Part shown: positions 15,462 through 20,293 of the stretch, in pieces | Numbering within the stretch: the stretch's first letter is position 1 | Layout: each line of letters begins with the position of its first letter | NCBI GenBank assembly: GCA_035525375.1 | Contig: DATLEI010000055.1 | Location: forward strand, 1-20,293 | From: JALZBN01 sp035525375 | GTDB lineage: Bacteria > Actinomycetota > Acidimicrobiia > Acidimicrobiales > AC-14 | Length of the DNA: 20,293 nucleotides | Direction: 5' to 3' | The notes under the pieces: model-generated | Seen by the model: only the letters and a program-made list of their open reading frames with translations | Told to the model about the DNA's origin: nothing | The model's database searches: none | Position numbers and translations under genes: made by a program

Positions 15462-16359
15462 CGGCCGATGTAGCCGCGGGTCGGCGCGACTTGCCCTTGA
15501 CGGACTGCGCCGACTGCTTGGCCTTGCCCTTGACCGTGCCGGCAGATTCCTTCGCCTGTCCCTTCACCGAACTGACCGCCCGCTTGGTCTGGCCCTTCAC
15601 GGCGGCGGTGGAGCGCTGGGTCTCGCTCTGTACGGTCGTCTTGGCCGACTTCGCCTTCGACGTCACGGTCTGGGTTGCCCCCTCGGCGTGACTCTGCAAC
15701 TGGCGGGCCGACGACTGAGCCTCGTTGCGAACCTGCTCGACACTCTCGGTGGCTGTCTCCTTCACCCGCTCGAGCCCGCGCTGTGCGGTGCTCTGCAACT
15801 CTCCTGCGATCCCCCTGCCAATCTCCGCTGCTTCGTTGGCCAACGGCTCCATCTGCTCGCGAGCCCGCTTGACGGCTTCGCGCTCGCGCTGGCTCGGAGG
15901 AAGGAGCGATGCCGCGAAGAAGCCAGCCGCGAAGGCGAAGAGTCCGGCGGCCATCGGGTTGCCCTCGGCTTTCTCCTTCACCGTGGCGGCCCCTTCTTTC
16001 ACCGTCGTACCACCGTCACGAAGCACGCCCGCCGCCGAGCGTGCGGCGCCCCGGCCCTGGGACTGAGCTTCTCGGTAGCTCGGACCACCGTTGGGTCCTG
16101 TCGCCCCGTTCTGATCGTCAGCGCCGTTACTGCCCATGACGTTGCGGACACCGGACCGAACTGCCTCGACCGGACCGGTCACCAGTCGCCGCGGGCTCAG
16201 CTTGCCCTTGACGTCGTCGACCTTGTCGGAGATGTCGGCCTTCGTTCGAGCCACGACCTTCTTCGGCGCTACTCGATCTCCGATCTGTTCGAGCGTCGTC
16301 CCGAGGTCGCCTCGGGTCCGCTCGATGTCTCGCCGTAGTTCGTCAGCTTTGGTGCTCAT
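15415..16359 (-). CDS. DUF3618 protein with membrane helix and hendecad-repeat tail
   Basis: A 314-residue protein. Residues 1-50 match DUF3618 (ADELRRDIERTRGDLGTTLEQIGDRVAPK). A Gly/Asn-rich linker (75-110) precedes one transmembrane helix (about 136-154). Residues 188-293 form nine complete 11-residue repeats and one partial repeat starting with Val or Leu, of the type VKGQAKESAGT. The tail is Arg-rich. The function is unknown; such proteins occur with the small holin-like protein in many actinobacteria and may act at the envelope. It is the last gene of the operon. Its ATG overlaps the stop of the preceding gene by one base. The 3' end overlaps the amine oxidase gene. Confidence 0.85.
   Translation of the reverse strand: MSTKADELRRDIERTRGDLGTTLEQIGDRVAPKKVVARTKADISDKVDDVKGKLSPRRLVTGPVEAVRSGVRNVMGSNGADDQNGATGPNGGPSYREAQSQGRGAARSAAGVLRDGGTTVKEGAATVKEKAEGNPMAAGLFAFAAGFFAASLLPPSQREREAVKRAREQMEPLANEAAEIGRGIAGELQSTAQRGLERVKETATESVEQVRNEAQSSARQLQSHAEGATQTVTSKAKSAKTTVQSETQRSTAAVKGQTKRAVSSVKGQAKESAGTVKGKAKQSAQSVKGKSRRPAATSAARSGTGSGRRRAVRT
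15481..15798 (-). repeat. 11-residue (33-bp period) repeat array in the DUF3618 gene
   Basis: The codons of residues 188-293 repeat with a 33-bp period for nine complete units and one partial unit without a gap. Each unit starts with Val or Leu, and Lys is often next. The last three full units are VKGQTKRAVSS-like and nearly alike at DNA level; the earlier ones have diverged. An 11-residue period gives an amphipathic 11/3 helix, as in group 3 LEA proteins. Confidence 0.75.
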
Positions 16360-16826
16360 CAGGAACTCCTCCCGTAGTCAGACCATGTGTCGTTCTGTGC
16401 GCCTCTTTGGATGGCGCTCTTCGCCTCTTCAACGTCGCCCTTCACCGTGGCGATTGTCTGCGCCGGGACGGGACGCAACGCCGCGGCGCGCTTCTTCCCT
16501 GCCTGCAAGAGAATGAAGGCAACCACGGCCAGGACCACGCCCACGATCAGGAAGGCGAGTCCGACCGGCATGACCTCAGCCAAGCCGTAGGCGGCTGCCA
16601 TTGCGAGAATGACCGCCGCCAGCAGTCCCACTACTGCCAGCGCCCCAAAGGTCGCTCCCGTTTTGGCGGCCAGTGACACCTGCTCCTTCGTCTCTACCCG
16701 AGCCAGTTCGATCTCCTTGCGCATGAGCACCTGGAGCTGCTGAGTCATCTCCGAGAAGAGATCGCCGAGCGAGCGCTCCTCGGTGACGGGCCGGGCCTCC
16801 GATACTTGTCGAGCGCGCGTCGCCAC
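16359..16826 (-). CDS. phage-holin-like family membrane protein (DUF1469, Holin-X type)
   Basis: A 155-residue protein. A helical N-terminal part (19-50, SLGDLFSEMTQQLQVLMRKEIELARVETKEQ) precedes two transmembrane helices (about 58-84 and 88-110) and a short charged cytoplasmic C-terminus. This is the pattern of the actinobacterial Holin-X family PF07332. Despite the name, these proteins are chromosomal, and a lytic role is not shown; no phage genes accompany it. The start is GTG at 16826, overlapping the stop of the upstream gene by one base. Its own stop overlaps the next start, so the three genes are translationally coupled. Confidence 0.85.
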   Translation of the reverse strand: MATRARQVSEARPVTEERSLGDLFSEMTQQLQVLMRKEIELARVETKEQVSLAAKTGATFGALAVVGLLAAVILAMAAAYGLAEVMPVGLAFLIVGVVLAVVAFILLQAGKKRAAALRPVPAQTIATVKGDVEEAKSAIQRGAQNDTWSDYGRSS

Positions 16827-17554
16827 TAGCGGGCCCGCCTCGACGACGCCCGCGGGCCTGGGCGGCTTGGCACGTTTTCCTCGTCGTCGGAATCATCGGC
16901 GGACGAGCTCCGAACGACCCTGGCAACCCCGAATCCGGCAATGGCTGCGCCGATGAGAAACATCCCCGGCCGCCGGCGCGCGTAGGTCGATAGGTCTTCG
17001 AATACGCCACCGAGACCACGCTCTTCGACGTTGTCGGCCAAGCCGTAGAGGCGGTCGGCGGAACCGGTGAGGCCTTCGCCCGCGCGCCGCACGTAGTCGC
17101 TGACGGTCTCCGCATCCTCGGGCCGGCCGTCGGCGAGGGCCTGGGCCTCATTGCCCAGCTTGGTCAGCGTCCCAGCCAACCGGCGCGTCTGCTGCTTGGC
17201 CTGTTCCTCGACCTGGGTCCGGGCGTCCTGGGCCAAGGTTTGTCCTTGCTCCACCAGCTCGCTCGTCACCTCCGACGCCCGTTCCTTTACCGTGCCGACC
17301 AGCTCGCGTCCCTGTTCGGAGGCGATGCGCGCGAGTTGCTGCCCCTGCTGCGTGGCCGTGGATGCGAGCTCTTGCGCCTCTCCGATGCTGCGGGAGGCAA
17401 CCTTGCGGCCCTCGTCCGACGCGCGGGAGGCGACTTGACGTCCCTCGCCGCTTGCCCGGTCGGCAACCTTTCTGCTCGATCGGGCCGCCGTCTTCGCCGT
17501 TGACTTTGCCGCTGACGCGGTTGCGTCTCTGATCTCCGTCGCCTGTTGCGCCAT
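16826..17554 (-). CDS. hendecad-repeat membrane-anchored protein, function unknown
   Basis: A 242-residue protein. Residues 23-121 are nine tandem 11-residue units such as ASDEGRKVASR; fainter units extend to 12 and 143. A conserved-looking stretch (148-190, DAETVSDYVRRAGEGLTGSADRLYGLADNVEERG) and one transmembrane helix near 198-217 (MFLIGAAIAGFGVARVV) follow, and the end is acidic then Arg-rich. The start is ATG at 17554 because AGGGAG lies just upstream; an ATG at 17587 would add 11 residues. First gene of the three-gene operon. The repeats suggest a long amphipathic helix lying on a membrane or acting as an LEA-like protectant (inference). Confidence 0.8.
   Translation of the reverse strand: MAQQATEIRDATASAAKSTAKTAARSSRKVADRASGEGRQVASRASDEGRKVASRSIGEAQELASTATQQGQQLARIASEQGRELVGTVKERASEVTSELVEQGQTLAQDARTQVEEQAKQQTRRLAGTLTKLGNEAQALADGRPEDAETVSDYVRRAGEGLTGSADRLYGLADNVEERGLGGVFEDLSTYARRRPGMFLIGAAIAGFGVARVVRSSSADDSDDEENVPSRPGPRASSRRAR
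17192..17488 (-). repeat. 11-residue repeat array in the gene at 16826-17554
   Basis: Codons of residues 23-121 repeat every 33 bp, nine units in one unbroken register. Typical units are ASGEGRQVASR, ASDEGRKVASR and ASEQGRELVGT, with a small residue at position 1, Gly often at 5 and a hydrophobic residue at 8. The first units are most alike, which suggests recent internal duplication. Confidence 0.75.
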
Positions 17555-17587
17555 GATCTCCCTCTTGTTCCGGGCGCGTATCCGCAC

Positions 17588-17749
17588 CGAATGTCGTGAG
17601 TGTTCAGTTCAGACAGGATCGCTACCCACAAGATCGCTTTCCGTACCCTCTCGACACAGGGTTTGCGATGATGTTGGCGCGGCCCCGTTTGCGGTCGCGG
17701 TGTGTTGGTCGCCCTGATAGTCACGCGCCGCGCGCAATAGCCTGAGCGA
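17588..17749. other. divergent intergenic region
   Basis: These 162 bp separate the minus-strand hendecad operon from the plus-strand glycosylase gene, so both promoters should lie here. On the minus strand GGGTA occurs twice (17623-17627 and 17644-17648), which resembles -10 elements of stress sigma factors, but no matching -35 was found. The glycosylase -10 candidate is listed separately. Confidence 0.4.
17738..17743 (+). promoter_or_regulatory. putative -10 element of the Fpg-like gene
   Basis: TAGCCT (TANNNT) ends 6 nt before the GTG start at 17750, and there is no Shine-Dalgarno sequence. The spacing is the same as for crgA and trpG and fits a leaderless transcript. Confidence 0.35.
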
Positions 17750-18586
17750 GTGCCCGAGCTACCCGAAGTGCAGGCTTTGGCCGAGCGACTCGACGCAGCA
17801 GTGGCCGGCGCGACTTTCACCGGCGCGGCCCCCCATCAGTTCTCGGCGCTGAAGACGGTGGTGCCGAGCCCGGCCAGCTTGGTGGGACTCACGGTGGAGC
17901 ACGTCGGACGCACCGGCAAGTTCGTCGCCTTCGAGTTCGAGACCGGTGAGCGGGTGCTGGCCCACCTCTCACAGGGCGGGCGGGTTGACGTCGAGGATCC
18001 GCCGAAGGTGACGAAACCGAGAGGCTCGGTCGTGCGCTTCACATTCGACGCTCGGCCTTCGGTCCTGTTCAAGGAGTATGGCACTGAGCGCAAAGCCGGC
18101 TGGTGGGTCTTGGCCGCAGGCGACGACGGCCCACTGGCCAAGCTGGGGCCCGACCCCTTCTCCGACGAGTTCGCCACCCTCGTCCTGGAGGGCAACGACA
18201 AGCGTCGCGTCCACACCATGGTGCGCGACCAGCGCACTGTCGCGGGCATCGGCCGGGGCTACTCCGACGACATCCTCCACGAGGCACGGATCTCGCCCTA
18301 CACGCCGCTCGCCAGCCTCAGTCCTGAAGAACGTCGGACGCTCCTCCACATCACCCGCCGAATGTTGACCGAAGCCCTCGAGATCGAGCGGCGACGCCGC
18401 GGAGGACTACCCACCAAGATCGGGGACCACTTCACCGTGCACGGCCGCCACGGCGCGCCGTGCCCGGTGTGTGGGGATGATCTCCGGCGCGTCTCGTACG
18501 AGTCCTACGAGGTGACGTACTGCCCGACATGTCAGACCGGCGGCAAGATACTCGCCGACCGGCGCATGTCCCGCCTCATCCGCTGA
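17750..18586 (+). CDS. Fpg/Nei family DNA glycosylase-lyase
   Basis: A 278-residue base-excision repair enzyme that removes oxidised bases and nicks the abasic site. PELPEV at the N-terminus supplies the catalytic Pro2 and Glu3, and Lys57 is conserved. The helix-two-turn-helix is GIGRGYSDDILHEARISP. A C-terminal zinc finger uses Cys238, Cys241, Cys258 and Cys261. The usual Arg about five residues before the third Cys (GRST pattern) is missing; SYEVTY stands there. This marks a separate actinobacterial subfamily rather than classical MutM, so the preferred lesion is uncertain. The start is GTG at 17750, which places Pro at position 2 as the chemistry needs. Confidence 0.92.
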   Translation: MPELPEVQALAERLDAAVAGATFTGAAPHQFSALKTVVPSPASLVGLTVEHVGRTGKFVAFEFETGERVLAHLSQGGRVDVEDPPKVTKPRGSVVRFTFDARPSVLFKEYGTERKAGWWVLAAGDDGPLAKLGPDPFSDEFATLVLEGNDKRRVHTMVRDQRTVAGIGRGYSDDILHEARISPYTPLASLSPEERRTLLHITRRMLTEALEIERRRRGGLPTKIGDHFTVHGRHGAPCPVCGDDLRRVSYESYEVTYCPTCQTGGKILADRRMSRLIR

Positions 18587-18607
18587 CCTCCCTGACGAAC
18601 GCCGGGT

Positions 18608-19663
18608 TCAGACGTGAGGCGTCACGGGCGCGCCGTGCTGGCCGCCCTCGAAAATCGCCACCTTCACTCCCCGCTCCGCGAGCAGGGCGAGGAAGGGCCC
18701 CGGCTCGACCAGTGCCGCCAGCCCGCCGGCGCCCGGACGCAGTAGCCGGCCGCCCGCCGCCCACAGGCACGCGAGAGCGCTGACGGCGCCGGCCGCAATG
18801 GCAGGGCGGTCGATCACACCTAGGACCCGGTCGTCGCGCGCCGTGCCCTGGATGCCCCGCACCTCCACCCGGATCGCGCCGAGGTCGCCCTCGGGATGCG
18901 GACGGCGCAGCATCGGAAGGCGCGCCGTCAGACGGTCGCGACGATTGGCCCCCATCCGCGCCGTCACCCGGTTGACCCCGGGAAACGCCGGCACCAACAG
19001 CAAAGCCTCGGGCGTGGCGGCGCGGTAGCAGTCGACGGCGCGCACGGGGTCGGGAAACCAGCACAGCTCACGTCCGGACCCCCCGCTGCGTTCCTCCCAC
19101 TCGCCGTCGCGCCAGTCAAAGACGTGCTCGGCGAGAGCACGGTGATGCTGGCGCGCGCAGGCAGGGCCGGCGGTGCCGACCTTGGCCACGTGGATCTCAT
19201 CCACCCGTTCGAAGGCGCGCCCTGCCAGCGCCGCCAGCACACAGGAGAGGCCGGGCGAGAAGCCGGCGCCGACGACCACGTGCTGACCGTTGCCGCTGGC
19301 TTCATCGTCGAGTTCGAGCAGCGAGCGCACCTCGCCTATGGCGTCCGACACAGAGACGACGTGGCCGCCCTGGGCGAGCACCGCATCGGCGACGGTGCGG
19401 TGGCCCGATTCCCCTTCTCGGCCACTGCGGCCGTTCGGACTCCCGGGCATGGCCAGGAGCACGACGTCGCCCGGTGCAAGGGCCGGCATCGCCGGCGCGG
19501 CGCGCGCCGGCGCGCCCAGAGAGGCGACAACAGCGGCCAGGCGGCCGGCATCAGGATCGACAAGGACAACGTCTTCTCCCGAGCTTCCGTCCGGCGCGGG
19601 CGACATCAACTGACGAGCGGCCCGGGCGCCGACCGCGCCGGCGCCAACGACAACGAACTTCAC
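18608..19663 (-). CDS. saccharopine dehydrogenase-like NAD(P)-binding protein
   Basis: A 351-residue protein. Its N-terminus MKFVVVGAGAVGARAARQL is a Rossmann fold with Gly-x-Gly-x-x-Gly (7, 9, 12), and VVLVDPDAGRL follows as the end of the second strand. The middle (FSPGLSCVLAALAG) and the C-terminal part look like the saccharopine dehydrogenase/homospermidine synthase-like group, but the substrate is not predictable. The start is GTG at 19663, immediately after the stop of the small gene at 19664-19813, so translation is probably coupled. It converges with the glycosylase gene, with a gap of 21 bp. No saccharopine pathway genes are nearby. Confidence 0.75.
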   Translation of the reverse strand: MKFVVVGAGAVGARAARQLMSPAPDGSSGEDVVLVDPDAGRLAAVVASLGAPARAAPAMPALAPGDVVLLAMPGSPNGRSGREGESGHRTVADAVLAQGGHVVSVSDAIGEVRSLLELDDEASGNGQHVVVGAGFSPGLSCVLAALAGRAFERVDEIHVAKVGTAGPACARQHHRALAEHVFDWRDGEWEERSGGSGRELCWFPDPVRAVDCYRAATPEALLLVPAFPGVNRVTARMGANRRDRLTARLPMLRRPHPEGDLGAIRVEVRGIQGTARDDRVLGVIDRPAIAAGAVSALACLWAAGGRLLRPGAGGLAALVEPGPFLALLAERGVKVAIFEGGQHGAPVTPHV

Positions 19664-19813
19664 CTAGCGAAGATCCGTGTCGGATAGCTCTCGCCAGCCA
19701 CCGCCCTGACCGGGAACGTCGTTGCTGCCACGCAGGCGCAGCGCTGCCGCGGCGATGCCAGCGAGAGCGACGGCCAACCCGGCGCGGCGAACGGTTCTCA
19801 TCAGGAGTCTCAT
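19664..19813 (-). CDS. 49-residue small membrane protein
   Basis: A short reading frame from ATG 19813 to TAG 19664-19666 encodes a protein with a basic N-terminus (RTVRR), one short hydrophobic stretch (about 12-25, Ala/Leu/Gly-rich) and the polar end GGGWRELSDTDLR. A second ATG at 19801 (Met5) is possible. The stop is directly followed by the GTG of the NAD(P)-binding protein. The start lies only 2 bp from the 3' end of tRNA-Ile on the same strand, so it may be read from the tRNA promoter. No family is recognised. Confidence 0.55.
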   Translation of the reverse strand: MRLLMRTVRRAGLAVALAGIAAAALRLRGSNDVPGQGGGWRELSDTDLR

Positions 19814-19815
19814 CG

Positions 19816-19889
<74 letters not shown>

Positions 19890-19946
19890 GCAAAACTGCA
19901 GGTCAGACACCCTTTCGGGCTTCCTAGACGTCCCGCCCAGCGCTGC

Positions 19947-20004
19947 TACAGCACCTAACTTGACGCCTGCCGATCGATGCGCCAGCATGTCGGGGTGTGC
20001 TGTA
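19947..20004. repeat. 8-bp inverted repeat upstream of the recombinase gene
   Basis: TACAGCAC (19947-19954) and GTGCTGTA (19997-20004) are exact reverse complements 42 bp apart, just upstream of the recombinase gene. A third GTGCTG copy is at 20014-20019. They could be operator or recombinase-arm sites, or chance. A TTGACG at 19960-19965, with CAGCAT 17 bp later, is a weak promoter candidate for the recombinase. Confidence 0.3.
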
Positions 20005-20029
20005 ACCCGACAAGTGCTGAGGTGGCTGG

Positions 20030-20293
20030 ATGACCGCGCGAAAGCGGGCAATCGCAACCCTTGACGAGCTGATCGGGTCATGGACGCTGAGTCTACGGGC
20101 TGCCAATCGCGCCCCGCGAACGATTCAGCAGTACGTCGGCGAGTCGATGGCCGGCTTCGCACGATGGCTCGCCGAGAACGAGCCCGAGCTCGCTCCGGCA
20201 AAGATCGCTCGCCGGCATGTCGAGCGGTACCTCGCCGAGGTCGTCGAAACCCGATCACCCTCTACCGCCCAGACCCGGTACAAGGCGTTACGG
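20030..20293 (+). CDS. tyrosine recombinase/integrase, N-terminal part (cut by window end)
   Basis: The open frame from ATG 20030 has 88 codons and no stop before the window ends. GAGG at 20019-20022 is a good ribosome-binding site 7 nt upstream. The residues LDELIGSWTLSLRAANRAPRTIQQYVGESMAGFARWLAENE and HVERYLAEVVETRSPSTAQTRYKALR show the SAM-like core-binding domain (phage_int_SAM) of XerC/XerD-type and phage-type integrases. The catalytic Arg, His, Arg and Tyr would lie beyond the window. The gene is near tRNA-Ile but on the side of the tRNA's 5' end, which is not the usual orientation for 3'-end integration. XerD-like housekeeping recombinase or element integrase cannot be decided here. 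Confidence 0.8.
   Translation, partial: MTARKRAIATLDELIGSWTLSLRAANRAPRTIQQYVGESMAGFARWLAENEPELAPAKIARRHVERYLAEVVETRSPSTAQTRYKALR

Noticed and set aside
16359..16826. Holin-like gene as a sign of a prophage
   Set aside because: The family is chromosomal in actinobacteria and no phage structural, lysis or replication genes are nearby.
17588..17660. Two GGGTA motifs upstream of the hendecad operon as stress-sigma promoters
   Set aside because: No matching -35 at the right distance was found on the minus strand; the motif is short and can occur by chance.

Overview
The window is high-GC, densely packed bacterial chromosome, almost certainly from an actinobacterium, possibly a deep-branching class such as Acidimicrobiia (the class is inference). 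The main evidence is the order tRNA-Leu(CAG), fhaA, fhaB, PP2C phosphatase, rodA, pbpA, PASTA kinase (pknB-like), trpG/pabA and crgA. From established knowledge this is the oriC-proximal cell-wall and signalling block of Mycobacterium and its relatives. The tRNA-Ala(TGC) and tRNA-Ile(GAT) genes further right are a pair that also lies near the origin in mycobacteria.

Layout. 1-384: no recognised gene on the left edge, a palindrome, tRNA-Leu on the minus strand and the fhaA promoter region. 385-7393: one plus-strand operon of six tightly spaced or overlapping genes for Ser/Thr phosphorylation signalling and peptidoglycan synthesis. The kinase (three PASTA domains) and the phosphatase (PP2C) are both membrane anchored, FhaA and FhaB are phosphothreonine readers, and RodA with PbpA form a glycosyltransferase-transpeptidase pair. 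No separate pknA is present. 7386-8284: trpG/pabA (minus) and crgA (plus) diverge from a very short intergenic region. 8285-9872: a DnaA-box-like hairpin, a small zinc-ribbon membrane protein and a thiolase (both minus). 9873-11420: a channel-like membrane protein translationally coupled to a GbsR/MarR-type regulator, then an oppositely oriented single-pass membrane protein. 11928-12115: a long inverted repeat and tRNA-Ala.

12116-19815 is an accessory-looking stretch between the two tRNAs. It holds about 500 bp of non-coding DNA with G-rich repeats, a DUF1622 membrane protein, the Na+/H+ antiporter NhaA with a flavin amine oxidase behind it, and a three-gene minus-strand operon (hendecad-repeat membrane protein, holin-like DUF1469 protein, DUF3618 protein with a hendecad tail). 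An Fpg/Nei DNA glycosylase, a saccharopine-dehydrogenase-like protein and a 49-residue small protein follow. 19816-19889 is tRNA-Ile. At the right edge an open reading frame beginning at 20030 encodes the N-terminal DNA-binding part of a tyrosine recombinase and runs off the window, so a mobile element may begin there.

The observations most worth following up are: (1) the operon whose first and last proteins carry long, nearly gapless 11-residue repeat arrays around membrane segments; (2) the potassium-channel-like protein with a degenerate selectivity filter coupled to a GbsR-type regulator; (3) the 19-bp perfect inverted repeat beside tRNA-Ala; (4) the inverted DnaA-box pair behind crgA; (5) a recurring TANNNT hexamer 6-9 nt before several Shine-Dalgarno-less starts, which suggests leaderless transcripts.
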